A stretch of 64,000 bases of DNA from Pseudoalteromonas tunicata (GTDB lineage: Bacteria; Pseudomonadota; Gammaproteobacteria; Enterobacterales; Alteromonadaceae): NCBI RefSeq assembly GCF_002310815.1, contig NZ_CP011032.1:1900001-1964000 (forward strand), in the 5' to 3' direction. The position numbers and the translations under genes are program-made. The notes under the pieces were generated by a model. It was not told the DNA's origin, did no database searches, and was given only the letters and a program-made list of their open reading frames with translations. Shown here in pieces: positions 15,150-24,894 of this stretch (positions are counted from its first letter, which is position 1; every line of letters starts with the position of its first letter).

Positions 15150-16547
15150 TTAGTACGTTGCGCTGCCTTTGGTGCGAGGAAACGCAATTACATCTCGTAC
15201 GTTACCCATACCGGTTACATAGGCGACTAAACGCTCAAATCCTAGGCCAAAACCTGAATGCGGTACTGTGCCGTATTTACGCAAATCACGATACCAAGAA
15301 TAATCGTCTTTGTTTAAGCCCATTTCTTCTAAACGCGCATCTAGAATATCTAAACGTTCTTCGCGTTGTGAACCACCAATGATTTCACCAATGCCAGGTG
15401 CAACAACATCCATTGCCGCGACTGTTTTTCCATCTTCATTTTGACGCATGTAAAATGCTTTGATGTCTTTTGGATAGTTTTTAATGACTACAGGTGCTTC
15501 AAAGTGCACTTCTGCTAAGTAACGTTCGTGCTCAGATTGTAAATCGACACCCCATTCAACAGCGAATTCAAATTTCTTACCGCAGTTTTTAAGGATTTCG
15601 ATAGCATCGGTGTAATCTACTTGTGCAAAGTCTTTTTCAACAAAGCTTTCTAAACGTGATATAGCTGTTTTTTCAACGCGCTCAGCAAAAAACTCCATGT
15701 CATCACGGCGCTCAGCAAGCACGGCAGAGAAAACGTATTTCAGCATGTCTTCGGCTAATTTTGCGATATCGTTTAAGTCTGCAAAAGCAACTTCAGGTTC
15801 AACCATCCAAAACTCAGCAAGGTGACGAGAAGTATTTGAGTTCTCGGCACGGAATGTTGGGCCAAAAGTATAAATGTTCGACATCGCAGAACAGTACGTT
15901 TCGCCATTTAACTGACCTGATACCGTTAAAAATGCTTCTTTACCGAAAAAATCTTCACTGTAATCAACATTACCTTTATCGTCGCGTGGTAAGTTTTGCA
16001 TATCTAAGGTTGATACGCGGAACATTTCACCGGCACCTTCACAGTCACTGGCTGTGATGATGGGGGTGCTGATCCATAAAAAACCACGCTCATGATAAAA
16101 ACGGTGAATTGCTTGTGCTAAACAGTTACGTACACGGGTTACGGCACCAATCATGTTTGTGCGTGGGCGTAAATGGGCGTGCTCACGTAAATATTCAATG
16201 CTATGACGTTTTGCAGCCATTGGGTAGGTATCTGGATTTTCAACCATACCAACGATGTTTACTTCGTCAGCTTGGATTTCAAAGGATTGACCTTGACCTT
16301 CAGAACGAACAAGTTTGCCAGTTACTTCGACTGAACAACCCGCAGTTAACGTGGTAACGTCATTATAATTATTAAGTGAATTAGGCACTACAGCTTGAAT
16401 AGGATCAAAACAAGAACCGTCATGAACGGCTAAGAAAGAAATACCTGCTTTTGAGTCGCGACGCGTGCGGATCCAGCCTTTAACTGTAACCTGACTATCG
16501 ACTGCAACTGCGCCTTTTAATAGCTGTGCTATTGCTGAATGGCTCAT
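15150..16547 (-). CDS. asnS: Asparaginyl-tRNA synthetase
   Basis: The 465-residue class II enzyme (E. coli 466) charges tRNA-Asn. An N-terminal OB-fold anticodon-binding domain ([21 protein letters not shown]) is followed by the class II core with [21 protein letters not shown] (motif 2) and the C-terminal [15 protein letters not shown] (motif 3). The ATG at 16547 is chosen with GGAG five bases upstream; a GTG two codons earlier overlaps that site. It is a monocistronic essential housekeeping gene. Confidence 0.97.
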   Translation of the reverse strand: MSHSAIAQLLKGAVAVDSQVTVKGWIRTRRDSKAGISFLAVHDGSCFDPIQAVVPNSLNNYNDVTTLTAGCSVEVTGKLVRSEGQGQSFEIQADEVNIVGMVENPDTYPMAAKRHSIEYLREHAHLRPRTNMIGAVTRVRNCLAQAIHRFYHERGFLWISTPIITASDCEGAGEMFRVSTLDMQNLPRDDKGNVDYSEDFFGKEAFLTVSGQLNGETYCSAMSNIYTFGPTFRAENSNTSRHLAEFWMVEPEVAFADLNDIAKLAEDMLKYVFSAVLAERRDDMEFFAERVEKTAISRLESFVEKDFAQVDYTDAIEILKNCGKKFEFAVEWGVDLQSEHERYLAEVHFEAPVVIKNYPKDIKAFYMRQNEDGKTVAAMDVVAPGIGEIIGGSQREERLDILDARLEEMGLNKDDYSWYRDLRKYGTVPHSGFGLGFERLVAYVTGMGNVRDVIAFPRTKGSATY

Positions 16548-16770
16548 TTTCACTCCAATGATTAACGTTGCCTGTACTATTTACAACAATACGAATGTGC
16601 AAATTAAAGAATATTAGCTTAGGCGTACCTAAGCGATGGGAGAGCTATCTTACCTTTGAATTTACCAGAAAAAAACACTTTAAACGCTTTTCAAACATTA
16701 ATGCTTGTATTTTAGACAGTTCTACGTTTTTATGATTGCTAAAACAAGCAACTCAAAGGAAGTTGATAAC

Positions 16771-17112
16771 TTGGTTGAACGTAGAAAACATTCTGATTTA
16801 TTTAATAAAATCCTAATGGGATTAAATATTGCGTGTTGGCTTACTTTTTTAGCGGCATTAGTGATGTTTCATTACGCTCGGCCTGAAATAGAATACGGGA
16901 TTATTCGCTATTTTAATTTATCAGTACGAGAAGGGTGGCTTCATACTCCAAAAGAAGTGTTGATTGCATTATTATACGTGTGCGCAGGCTTATCATTGTT
17001 AACCATTGTATTGAATCGCTTTCGTGCAAGGCGACAAAGTGATAGTCTTAAAGTTAATTTAATCACTTTGTTGATTATCTCTCTTTCTTTTCTTTTAGTT
17101 GTCAGTTTATAA
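16771..17112 (+). CDS. Membrane protein of unknown function
   Basis: About 113 residues with three predicted membrane helices (near 14-35, 63-83 and 94-112) and basic linkers (FRARRQSDSLK). I do not recognise the family. A TTG start at 16771 is chosen because AAAGGAAG (16755-16762) lies eight bases before it. Longer forms starting at ATG 16732 or TTG 16705 have no ribosome site. The next gene starts one base after its stop (TAA C ATG), so the two are co-translated. Confidence 0.65.
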   Translation: MVERRKHSDLFNKILMGLNIACWLTFLAALVMFHYARPEIEYGIIRYFNLSVREGWLHTPKEVLIALLYVCAGLSLLTIVLNRFRARRQSDSLKVNLITLLIISLSFLLVVSL

Positions 17113-17113
17113 C

Positions 17114-17545
17114 ATGAAACAAGTTTTTATATTACGAGGCTTACCTGGCAGTGGTAAGAGCTATTATGCACAGCAATTGTGCCAAGAGCTGGTTAATGGT
17201 GACGAAGACCAATTTTTGATTTGTTCTACCGATGATTATTTCTATCAAGATGATGGCTATCATTTTGATAAGTTTAAATTGCCTGAATACCACAGTTTAA
17301 ATTTATCACGCTTTGTTAGAGCCCTTGGTCAAGAAGTCCCTTTGGTGATTGTTGATAATACCAATATTAAAAAATGGGAGTTTTTACCTTATCTTGAAGT
17401 AGCCCATGCTTTAGGTTACCAAGTGAAAGAAGTGATTGTTGGCGATATTAAAGACAAGTCCATGCAGCATTTGTACAGCCAGCGCAATAGTCACAATGTA
17501 GCGCTTAAAACCATTAGTAAAATGGCTTATATGTTTGAATGGTAA
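17114..17545 (+). CDS. P-loop ATP-binding kinase-like protein (AAA_33/N4BP2-like)
   Basis: About 143 residues. A Walker A motif RGLPGSGKSYYA is at the N-terminus, followed by ICSTDDYFY and VIVDNTNIKKWEF, the typical sequence of polynucleotide-kinase-like P-loop proteins of the N4BP2/AAA_33 group. The likely activity is phosphorylation of a nucleic acid end or small molecule, but the substrate is unknown. The ATG at 17114 lies one base after the upstream gene's stop. A bidirectional terminator separates it from convergent bioA. Confidence 0.8.
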   Translation: MKQVFILRGLPGSGKSYYAQQLCQELVNGDEDQFLICSTDDYFYQDDGYHFDKFKLPEYHSLNLSRFVRALGQEVPLVIVDNTNIKKWEFLPYLEVAHALGYQVKEVIVGDIKDKSMQHLYSQRNSHNVALKTISKMAYMFEW

Positions 17546-17574
17546 AAGAGTGAGCAATCCTCACTCTTTTTTGT
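17544..17574. terminator. Bidirectional terminator
   Basis: AAAGAGTGAG (17545-17554) pairs with CTCACTCTTT (17560-17569) across five bases, with T-runs on both strands. It lies between the convergent P-loop gene and bioA. Confidence 0.85.
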
Positions 17575-17623
17575 TTATTGTTTCTAAGTTCTTTAATTGT
17601 TTACTACACATACAGCTGTGTAA

Positions 17624-18931
17624 TTATTCGCGTTTTAAGACCTCAGGATATTGTGTCAACACGTCAAAAATGGCTTGTCCTAATTGTTTTATGTCGTCAG
17701 GGGTACTGATATACGGCGGCATAAGGTAAATTAAACGGCCAAAAGGCCTGATCCAAACACCATATTCAATAAAGCGTTGTTGTATTAGCGCAACATCCAC
17801 ACAATGGCTAACTTCTACGACCCCAATAGCGCCCAATACTCTTACATTAATCACACTTTCAAGGGCTTGGCATGGTAATAATGAGTCATTTAATGTTTTA
17901 TTTAACACGGCCACTTGGTTTTGCCAATTGTTCGCTTGTAATAATTCAATACTGGCGCACGCTACGGCACAGGCTAGGGGATTGCCCATAAAAGTTGGGC
18001 CATGCATCAATACGCCAGCTTCGCCTTCACTGATCCCTATGGCAATTTTGTTGGTGGTCAGAGTGGCAGAAAGCGTCATGTAACCACCGGTTAACGCTTT
18101 GCCAATGCACATAATATCTGGGTTAATATTGGCATGCTCAACCGCAAACAACGTGCCGGTACGGCCAAAGCCAGTGGCAATTTCATCACAAATCAATAAA
18201 ATATTAAACTCATCACAGAGCGTTCTGACAGTTTTTAAATAATCAGGGTGATAGAAATTCATTCCCCCTGCGTTTTGTACAATAGGCTCTACAATAAACG
18301 CAGCGACTTCATGATGATGGCGAACAAAGTAGTCACGCAAAGTGTGCGCTTCATTTTCATCAAAGTGTTCAAAAAAGCCACTTTGTGGTGCGGGCACAAA
18401 CACATGCTGAGGTAAAAAGCCTTGATACATACTGTGCATTGAGTTTACTGGGTCGCATACGCTCATTGCTGCAAACGTATCGCCATGATAGCCCTTATTT
18501 GGAGTCATCAGTTTACTTTTGCCTTTTACCCCTTGGCTGAGCCAATACTGCAACGCCATTTTTATCGCTACTTCAACACTAACAGAGCCACTATCAGCTA
18601 AAAATACTTTTTGTAATGGCTCAGGTGTCATGGCAACCAGCAATTTGCAAAGTTCAACAGCGGGCTCGTGGGTTAAACCACCAAACATGATATGGCTCAT
18701 TTTAGCCAGTTGCTTGGTTACCGCTTCATTTAAACGAGGGTGATTATAGCCATGGATTGCGCTCCACCATGAGGCCATACCATCTGTGAGTTTTTCACCG
18801 CTTTGGAGGTAAATAAAATTTTCTTCTGCATGGCTAACGGGGTACACCGGCAAGGGCTTTGTCATTGAGGTATATGGGTGCCAAATGTGATTTTTATCAA
18901 ATTCAATATCAATTGGTTGTTTATTGTTCAT
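17624..18931 (-). CDS. bioA: Adenosylmethionine-8-amino-7-oxononanoate aminotransferase
   Basis: The 435-residue PLP enzyme uses S-adenosylmethionine to aminate KAPA to DAPA in biotin synthesis. Features are the N-terminal [38 protein letters not shown] (PLP-contact Asp) and [11 protein letters not shown] with the PLP lysine, plus a C-terminal [15 protein letters not shown]. It is divergent from bioBFCD, exactly as in enterobacteria, with the BirA operator starting two bases beyond its ATG. Confidence 0.97.
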   Translation of the reverse strand: MNNKQPIDIEFDKNHIWHPYTSMTKPLPVYPVSHAEENFIYLQSGEKLTDGMASWWSAIHGYNHPRLNEAVTKQLAKMSHIMFGGLTHEPAVELCKLLVAMTPEPLQKVFLADSGSVSVEVAIKMALQYWLSQGVKGKSKLMTPNKGYHGDTFAAMSVCDPVNSMHSMYQGFLPQHVFVPAPQSGFFEHFDENEAHTLRDYFVRHHHEVAAFIVEPIVQNAGGMNFYHPDYLKTVRTLCDEFNILLICDEIATGFGRTGTLFAVEHANINPDIMCIGKALTGGYMTLSATLTTNKIAIGISEGEAGVLMHGPTFMGNPLACAVACASIELLQANNWQNQVAVLNKTLNDSLLPCQALESVINVRVLGAIGVVEVSHCVDVALIQQRFIEYGVWIRPFGRLIYLMPPYISTPDDIKQLGQAIFDVLTQYPEVLKRE

Positions 18932-18932
18932 A

Positions 18933-18965
18933 TGTAAACTTAAGGTGCGCTGGCTATGTTGACAA
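18933..18965. promoter_or_regulatory. BirA (biotin repressor) operator between bioA and bioB
   Basis: TGTAAAC (18933-18939) and GTTGACA (18958-18964) are separated by 18 bases, the same spacing as the E. coli bio operator halves TGTAAAC and GTTTACA, with one mismatch in the right arm. The site overlaps a -10 TATAAT on the minus strand (18970-18965) for bioA and a -35 TTGACA on the plus strand (18959-18964) for bioB. BirA loaded with biotinyl-AMP would silence both directions. Confidence 0.85.
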
Positions 18966-18986
18966 TTATAGTTTGCTCCGTAGACT
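18959..18986 (+). promoter_or_regulatory. Predicted bioB promoter
   Basis: A consensus -35 TTGACA (18959-18964) and a -10 TAGACT (18981-18986) are spaced 16 bases apart, with the bioB ATG 40 bases further on. The -35 hexamer lies inside the BirA operator. On the other strand a perfect TATAAT (18970-18965) probably serves bioA. Confidence 0.6.
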
Positions 18987-19026
18987 ACCCAATAAGTGCG
19001 ATAGAGACAAACTAAAAGAGAACACT

Positions 19027-20070
19027 ATGCAACACGCCATCGTCCGTCATGATTGGACACTTAGCCAAGTTAAAGAATTATTCGAACAACCATTCAACGA
19101 TTTATTATTTCAAGCTGCCTCAGTACACCGCCAAAACTTTAAACCAAATGAAGTGCAAATTTCGACATTGTTGTCGATTAAAACCGGTGCATGCCCTGAA
19201 GACTGTAAATATTGCCCGCAATCAGGCCATTACAAGACTGATCTTGAACGTGAGCGTTTAATGGAAGTAGAAAAGGTGATTGAGCAAGCTAAATTAGCTA
19301 AAGACAAAGGTGCAACCCGTTTTTGTATGGGCGCTGCATGGTCTGATCCAAAAGATCGTGATATGCCTTATATCGAACAAATGGTGAAAGGGGTCAAAGA
19401 GTTAGGCCTTGAAACCTGCATGACGCTTGGCATGCTCGATAATCACAAAGCGCATGCACTTAAAAGTGCAGGCCTTGACTATTATAATCACAACCTTGAT
19501 ACCTCAGCAGAATATTATGAGCAAATCATTACTACGCGTACCTATCAAGACCGTTTAGATACCATTGATCACGTACGTGATGCAGGAATGAAAGTATGTT
19601 CTGGTGGTATTGTGGGGATGGGCGAAGAAGCTAAAGATCGTTTTGGTTTATTAATGAGTCTTGCGAATTTACCGCAACAACCAGAAAGTGTGCCAATTAA
19701 CATGCTAGTTAAAGTAAAAGGTACGCCGCTTGAGAATGTTGATGATCTTGATCATTTTGAGTTTATTCGCACCATTGCTGTTGCGCGTATTATGATGCCA
19801 AAAAGTTATGTACGTCTTTCTGCAGGTCGAACTGCAATGAATGAACAGATGCAATCTATGTGTTTCTTTGCTGGTGCAAATTCGATTTTTTACGGTGATA
19901 AATTACTCACTACTGAAAATCCTGAAGCAGATGCTGATATGCAATTGCTGAAAAAATTAGGCATGAAGCCAGAAACCCATCAAGATTATTCAGATGAAGC
20001 CTATGAAGCGTCGTTATCTTCTGCAATTGCCGATAAAGAAACGGCAGGGCTTTTTTACGAAGCACGCTAA
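19027..20070 (+). CDS. bioB: Biotin synthase
   Basis: The 347-residue radical SAM enzyme (E. coli 346) inserts sulfur into dethiobiotin. The CxxxCxxC cluster motif is in [16 protein letters not shown]. Other marks are [31 protein letters not shown] and [13 protein letters not shown]. The ATG at 19027 matches the family N-terminus; the frame is open further upstream through the promoter without homology. Its stop overlaps the bioF start by one base (TAATG). Confidence 0.97.
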   Translation: MQHAIVRHDWTLSQVKELFEQPFNDLLFQAASVHRQNFKPNEVQISTLLSIKTGACPEDCKYCPQSGHYKTDLERERLMEVEKVIEQAKLAKDKGATRFCMGAAWSDPKDRDMPYIEQMVKGVKELGLETCMTLGMLDNHKAHALKSAGLDYYNHNLDTSAEYYEQIITTRTYQDRLDTIDHVRDAGMKVCSGGIVGMGEEAKDRFGLLMSLANLPQQPESVPINMLVKVKGTPLENVDDLDHFEFIRTIAVARIMMPKSYVRLSAGRTAMNEQMQSMCFFAGANSIFYGDKLLTTENPEADADMQLLKKLGMKPETHQDYSDEAYEASLSSAIADKETAGLFYEAR

Positions 20071-21206
20071 TGGCTTTTGACTATATTGCGTGTGCTTTGG
20101 CTCTGCGAAAAAAAGAGGCGCTCCTTCGCGAGCGCGTTTTAATCACCTCATCGACGCCCAGCACCATGACAGTGGCAGGGCGTGAATATATCAATTTTGC
20201 CAGTAATGATTATTTGGGTCTTGCAGCTACTTCAACATTAGCTCATTCATCGGCTACGCTTGGCAGTAAAAGCTCTGCGTTAGTTACGGGCTATCATGCC
20301 AGTCATGCTGAACTAGAACGTTTTTTATGCCAAACACTCGGTTATGATGCTTGTTTGCTGTTTACCAGTGGTTTTAGCGCCAATAGTAGTGTACTTAAAA
20401 CCCTCATGTCAGCACCAGACAGTGAAATCTTTCAAGACAAACTAAATCATGCAAGCTTGATTGACGGTGGCTTAGCTGCCAAAGCCGCCATGACACGCTT
20501 TCATCATAATGATATGAATCATTTACGTGCTAAGTTAGAAAAATCAAAAGCGAACAATAAGTTAATTGTCAGTGAAGGGGTGTTTTCGATGGATGGCGAC
20601 TTAGCGCCTATTGATGCACTGGCAGAACTTGCAAAAAGTCACGATGCTTGGCTGATGATTGATGATGCCCATGGTTTTGGTGTCCTTGGCAAAAATGGCT
20701 TAGGAAGTTGTTTTGTTGATGGCAATGCGATTCGACCAGAACTATTGATTATTACTTTTGGTAAGGCGGTGGGATCATCTGGCGCTGCGTTATTATGCTC
20801 AACTGCGGTTAAAGATTTTATGCTGCAGTTTAATCGAGATTACATCTACTCAACGTCAATGTCGCCTATGGTTGCGCATTCGACTTTGATTGCAGTGCAA
20901 AGTTTGGTTGCTGCTAATGCTGCAAGAGAAAAGCTTGCTCATAATATAGCCTTGTTTCGACACCTAGCTTCTGAGGCTAAACTCGCGTTAATGAATTCTG
21001 ATACCGCGATTCAACCTTTGATCATTGGGGATGCTGATACCACGCTATTAGTGAGCCAACAACTTAAAACGGCAGGCTTTTGGGTTGGCGCGATACGACC
21101 ACCTACAGTGCCTGTTAATACCGCTCGCCTTCGCATTACACTGACCGCAGCCCATTCAGATGAGCAAATTGTTGCACTGGTAGATCAATTAAAAAGAACG
21201 TTATGA
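20070..21206 (+). CDS. bioF: 8-amino-7-oxononanoate synthase
   Basis: The 378-residue PLP enzyme condenses pimeloyl-ACP/CoA with L-alanine to KAPA. Marks are INFASNDYLGLA near the N-terminus, the glycine-rich FTSGFSANSSVL, EGVFSMDGDLAPI, MIDDAHGFGVLG (PLP Asp and His) and TFGKAVGSSGAAL (PLP lysine). It overlaps bioB by one base and bioC by four (ATGA), as expected for a tightly coupled bioBFCD operon. Confidence 0.96.
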   Translation: MAFDYIACALALRKKEALLRERVLITSSTPSTMTVAGREYINFASNDYLGLAATSTLAHSSATLGSKSSALVTGYHASHAELERFLCQTLGYDACLLFTSGFSANSSVLKTLMSAPDSEIFQDKLNHASLIDGGLAAKAAMTRFHHNDMNHLRAKLEKSKANNKLIVSEGVFSMDGDLAPIDALAELAKSHDAWLMIDDAHGFGVLGKNGLGSCFVDGNAIRPELLIITFGKAVGSSGAALLCSTAVKDFMLQFNRDYIYSTSMSPMVAHSTLIAVQSLVAANAAREKLAHNIALFRHLASEAKLALMNSDTAIQPLIIGDADTTLLVSQQLKTAGFWVGAIRPPTVPVNTARLRITLTAAHSDEQIVALVDQLKRTL

Positions 21207-21979
21207 CTGCTAATTTAGAACACACTACGCATTTTAAACGTTTAACTGCCGATAAATTTTCAAAAGCGGCGTTGCAATATCAAGAGTTTGCATTAGTTCA
21301 ACAGCAAAGCGCAGATTATTTAATTTCACAGATCAGCCCAAGATCAAATGCGATCTGTCTTGATCTCGGTGCAGGCCCTGGCGTAAATAGCCGCGCATTA
21401 AAAAAATTATTTACTCGCGTTATCGCCTTAGACTTAAGTGAACACATGTTGGCTCAAATACCTGCTTCGCTGGTGGATTTTAAATGTTGTGCTGATATGG
21501 ATGCATTACCTTTTCAGCCAAATAGTTTTGATGCGGTGTTTAGTAATTTTGCCAGCCAATGGTCGCAAGATTTTGCTACTTTATTGTCTCAATTACATCA
21601 AATGCTAAAACCAGGCGGTCGGGTGTATTTGACTAATGTTTTGGCAGGTTCGTTAGCTGAGATTGCACAAGCATGGCAAGCAATTGATAATCAAAAACAT
21701 ATTAATAGTTTTATTTCATATGACGAGTTTAAAGATATTGCCGATCACAGTAGTTTTAAAGTAATTGAGCTACACAGTAAACTTCATCAACAAGGTTTTG
21801 CAACTGCTTTAGAGGCATTTAAATCAATTAAAGCCATTGGTGCTAATACAAAAATGGCCCATCAACCGACCGGTTTATTAGGCAAAAAAGCCTTTCAAAC
21901 GGTTTTATCTGCTTATCCACACCAACAAGGCGAATTTTATGTCAGCTATTATGTTGGTTACATGGTACTAGAAAAATGA
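21203..21979 (+). CDS. bioC: Malonyl-ACP O-methyltransferase
   Basis: A 258-residue class I SAM methyltransferase that methylates malonyl-ACP to start pimelate synthesis through the fatty acid enzymes. The SAM motif is LDLGAGPGVNSRAL, followed by VIALDLSEHML, ADMDALPFQPNSFDAVFSN and the post-motif LKPGGRVYLTN. It overlaps both bioF and bioD by ATGA. The other pimelate enzyme, the ester hydrolase (BioH or equivalent), is not in this operon. Confidence 0.94.
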   Translation: MTANLEHTTHFKRLTADKFSKAALQYQEFALVQQQSADYLISQISPRSNAICLDLGAGPGVNSRALKKLFTRVIALDLSEHMLAQIPASLVDFKCCADMDALPFQPNSFDAVFSNFASQWSQDFATLLSQLHQMLKPGGRVYLTNVLAGSLAEIAQAWQAIDNQKHINSFISYDEFKDIADHSSFKVIELHSKLHQQGFATALEAFKSIKAIGANTKMAHQPTGLLGKKAFQTVLSAYPHQQGEFYVSYYVGYMVLEK

Positions 21980-22659
21980 AATCTTTTTTTATCACAGGCA
22001 CCGATACTGAGGTCGGTAAAACCCATATCAGCAGTTTATTACTCAAATTAATTGGCCAATATAAGCACAGAGCATTAGGTTTTAAACCGATTGCAGCAGG
22101 TGCGGAATTAGCGTTTGATCAGCTGGTTAATGAAGATGCTTTGACATTAATTGAAAGTAGCAACGTTAATGTACCGTATGCCTTAGTGAATCCGTTTGTA
22201 TTTGCCGAGCCAATAGCCCCGCACATCGCGGCAAAACTTAATCATGCTGCTTTAAATGTATTGGGCTTAAGTGCCGCATATCGAGCGATTAAAGCTGTCG
22301 AAGCTGATTATTTATTGGTGGAAGGCGCTGGTGGCTGGGCGCTGCCTATTAACGATGAAGAATATTTATATGATTTTGTTGTTAAAGAAAATTTACCCGT
22401 TATTTTAGTGGTTGGAATGAAATTGGGTTGCTTAAATCATGCGTTGTTAACTGCCGCTCATATGCAGCAACTGGGCGTCAATTGCATTGGTTGGATTGCC
22501 AATCATGTTGATTCGACTATGTTGATGCAGCAAGAAAACATTCAAAGCCTAAAACAGCGTTTGCCAATGCCTTTGTTGGCAATTGCGCCTTTTAATAAAG
22601 AAAAACCAACCTTACAAATTCATGACAGTTTAATTACGCAGTTAGCTTTAAAAAGCTAA
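21976..22659 (+). CDS. bioD: Dethiobiotin synthetase
   Basis: The 227-residue ATP-dependent enzyme closes the ureido ring of dethiobiotin from DAPA and CO2. The N-terminal P-loop is FITGTDTEVGKTHISSLL; GFKPIAAG and VEGAGGWALPI are further family marks. It is last in the bio operon. A short hairpin TTAGCTTT aaaa AGCTAA overlaps the stop but no strong terminator is visible. Confidence 0.96.
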   Translation: MKSFFITGTDTEVGKTHISSLLLKLIGQYKHRALGFKPIAAGAELAFDQLVNEDALTLIESSNVNVPYALVNPFVFAEPIAPHIAAKLNHAALNVLGLSAAYRAIKAVEADYLLVEGAGGWALPINDEEYLYDFVVKENLPVILVVGMKLGCLNHALLTAAHMQQLGVNCIGWIANHVDSTMLMQQENIQSLKQRLPMPLLAIAPFNKEKPTLQIHDSLITQLALKS

Positions 22660-22733
22660 TGATTTTAAACAGCTTTAAGCTATTGTTTATATAAAATTTA
22701 TTTTCATTCTTCGGTGATTATTTCTCTTGAGTC

Positions 22734-22752
22734 GTGCAACGTGCTGTTGCAC
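22734..22752. promoter_or_regulatory. Perfect 7-5-7 palindrome upstream of htpX
   Basis: GTGCAAC gtgct GTTGCAC lies 181 bases before the htpX ATG, just after a CTTGAG that could be part of a heat-shock -35 element. It is operator-like. A regulator cannot be named. Confidence 0.45.
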
Positions 22753-22932
22753 ACTTCTCATATGATAACTGTATTGGAGTACCGTGGTAGCGAATGACAT
22801 TTTGTAACAATTAATCGTGTATAAAACACTTGTTTGTTTACTGAACATCCCAATATTTAAGTTCAAGTGTAGTTTTTAATAAAAGCCTGTGACTGTAGGT
22901 TGTAACAGTTAATGTATTTTAATGAGGTTTAT

Positions 22933-23799
22933 ATGAAACGTATTGTATTGTTTTTAATTACCAACTTAGCCGTAATGCTTGTGCTAGGTATTGTATTGTC
23001 GATTTTGATGAGCGTGTTTGGCATCGATAATCGTAGTCTGGGTGGTATCTTAATGGTGGCTACTGTATTTGGTTTTGGTGGCTCATTTATTTCATTATAT
23101 ATGTCCAAATGGATGGCCAAAAAATCAACTGGTGCACATGTGATTGAGCAACCTCGTAACGAAACTGAAAAATGGTTAGTTGATACCGTGGCTGCGCAAG
23201 CAAAAAAAGCGAATATCAAGATGCCTGAAGTCGCAATTTACGACAGCCCAGAAATGAATGCATTTGCCACAGGCCCAAGTAAAAATAATTCATTAGTTGC
23301 TGTTAGTACTGGTTTATTGCGTAGTATGAGTGCAGATGAAGCCGAAGCGGTTCTCGCTCATGAGGTTTCACATATTGCTAATGGTGACATGGTAACCTTA
23401 ACGCTTATTCAAGGCGTGGTGAATACCTTTGTTATCTTTATCTCTAAGGTACTTGCTGGGATTGTTGATAACTTCTTAAACAGTAATTCTGAAGAAGAAA
23501 ATAGCGGCCCATCGTGGACGTATTTTATCTTTGATATGATTTTCCAAATTGTGTTTGGTATTTTAGCTTCTGTGGTGGTTGCATACTTTAGCCGTAAACG
23601 TGAGTTTGCAGCAGATAAAGGCGCTGCAGATTTAGTTGGTGCCCATAAGATGCGTGCGGCGCTTGAGCGTTTACAAGCTAATCATCCGTCACAATTACAA
23701 GGTTCAATGATGGCGTTTGGTATTGCCTCAGGTAAAGGTTTGGCTGATTTCTTTTCATCACATCCGCCACTTGAAGAGCGTATTAACGCGCTACGCTAA
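22933..23799 (+). CDS. htpX: Membrane metalloprotease HtpX
   Basis: The 288-residue M48 zinc protease (E. coli 293) works in inner-membrane protein quality control. Two N-terminal helices (about 4-28 and 36-56) are followed by HEVSH at 143-147 (zinc histidines and catalytic Glu), then two further hydrophobic stretches, the second ending before [13 protein letters not shown], which carries the third ligand Glu. The ATG at 22933 has GAGG before it and gives the family N-terminus; an ATG seven codons upstream is less likely. Heat-shock or CpxR control is usual for the family but not proven here. Confidence 0.95.
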   Translation: MKRIVLFLITNLAVMLVLGIVLSILMSVFGIDNRSLGGILMVATVFGFGGSFISLYMSKWMAKKSTGAHVIEQPRNETEKWLVDTVAAQAKKANIKMPEVAIYDSPEMNAFATGPSKNNSLVAVSTGLLRSMSADEAEAVLAHEVSHIANGDMVTLTLIQGVVNTFVIFISKVLAGIVDNFLNSNSEEENSGPSWTYFIFDMIFQIVFGILASVVVAYFSRKREFAADKGAADLVGAHKMRAALERLQANHPSQLQGSMMAFGIASGKGLADFFSSHPPLEERINALR

Positions 23800-23825
23800 G
23801 CTTATTGTTAAATTAAAACCAAAAG

Positions 23826-23853
23826 AAAAGCGCTGTGATTACAGCGCTTTTTT
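23826..23853 (+). terminator. Rho-independent terminator of htpX
   Basis: AAAAGCGCTGT gatt ACAGCGCTTTT is a perfect stem-loop with a T-run, 27 bases after the htpX stop. Confidence 0.9.
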
Positions 23854-23946
23854 AGTTTCAGAAACAGATCCATTTGGAATAGGTGATCACCTACCCATTA
23901 TTTATAGTGGAAGTTAGGTTTTGTTCCAGTTAATTCTACAATTTAT

Positions 23947-24153
23947 TTATATTTGATTTTGTTGAGCCCGGGCCAAGGCGTTGGGTAGTAATACTTCTAT
24001 TACTTCTTTGGCATCGAGTGTATATCGGGTGCCATCAAACATCACAGATGTTCGCTCATTAATACTGGTGATCCCGGTGAGTGTCCAACCTTCGCCACGT
24101 TCTTGACAATATACAGTGGTCGTCGGAGGGATTACTTTAAAACTATCAGACAT
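23947..24153 (-). CDS. Small conserved-looking hypothetical protein
   Basis: A 68-residue soluble protein, with an early PPTTTVYCQERGEGW and central FDGTRYTLDAKEV, probably all beta. No family is recognised. A strong GGAG lies eight bases before the ATG, and the frame lies in its own intergenic space rather than opposite another gene, so it is probably real. It has no operon partner. Confidence 0.6.
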   Translation of the reverse strand: MSDSFKVIPPTTTVYCQERGEGWTLTGITSINERTSVMFDGTRYTLDAKEVIEVLLPNALARAQQNQI

Positions 24154-24265
24154 TTATTTCTCCAATTATCTAAACGTAGTGGGGGACTTTTGGGCTTGAG
24201 ACTACTCAAATATACCTTGAACTGTTACCATCACAACAAATAATGTTATTCATCAGGAGTTTTGT

Positions 24266-24769
24266 ATTAACTCTCAAAACCAACCTAGTTTTGTAACTAA
24301 ACGACTTCATATTAAGCCGCTTAGCCATCGCCATGGCAGTGCATTAATGGCCATATTATCACACCCATTAGTTTGCAAATACAATGACATTCCAACCTTC
24401 AATGATTTAGCTGATTTTCGCGCGTATTTACAAAATGATTTAGCGCTTTGGTATCAACAAGAGGGGGGGCGTTGGTGTATTGAATATAACAAAACCATTA
24501 TAGGCTCTTGTGGTGTGTATAATTACAATAATCAACTGAAACAAGCCGAGATTGGATTTGAATTACATCCTGACTATTGGCACTTAGGTTTTATGAATGA
24601 GGCGCTTGTAGCAGTGCTTGATTATTATCGTTCACAAGCTGCAATTCCTCTTGTTACAAATATAATTGCCCGTTGTGACAGTGAGAATATTGCAAGTCTG
24701 ACCTTATTAGAAAAATTTAAATTTACAAAAATAGACAATGAAGAAATAACATACAACCTTAAATTGTAA
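24266..24769 (+). CDS. GNAT acetyltransferase (RimJ/RimL-like) with a probable ATT start
   Basis: About 167 residues of the GNAT fold. The N-terminal VTKRLHIKPLSHRHG is typical of RimJ/RimL-type N-acetyltransferases, followed by GSCGVYNYNN, AEIGFELHPDYWHLGFMNEAL (acetyl-CoA binding region) and NIASLTLLEKF. The substrate is unknown; protein N-termini or a small amine are likely. The frame is open from 24221 and contains no ATG, GTG or TTG until 24347, which would lose the first beta strand. AGGAG (24255-24259) lies six bases before ATT at 24266, so this rare start is the best reading. The gene is convergent with ilvE. Confidence 0.75.
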   Translation: MNSQNQPSFVTKRLHIKPLSHRHGSALMAILSHPLVCKYNDIPTFNDLADFRAYLQNDLALWYQQEGGRWCIEYNKTIIGSCGVYNYNNQLKQAEIGFELHPDYWHLGFMNEALVAVLDYYRSQAAIPLVTNIIARCDSENIASLTLLEKFKFTKIDNEEITYNLKL

Positions 24770-24856
24770 TCACATGCAAAGAACACATCATACCAATGTG
24801 TTGCAGGTAATAAATCGAAAAAGCTGTGGATATCTAATAAAACAGGATCAACAAAT

Positions 24857-24885
24857 AAAAAAGGTTGCTGATTTAGCAACCTTTT
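24857..24885. terminator. Bidirectional terminator
   Basis: AAGGTTGC tgattta GCAACCTT forms a perfect stem with A- and T-runs on both sides. It lies between the convergent GNAT and ilvE genes. Confidence 0.85.
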
Positions 24886-24894
24886 AAAGAATGA

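Noticed and set aside
15761..16057. 98-codon plus-strand frame inside asnS
   Set aside because: Antisense shadow of a certain tRNA synthetase gene.
22725..22760. Sigma-32 promoter for htpX
   Set aside because: CTTGAG is present but no CCCCAT-like -10 lies at the right distance, so it is not called.
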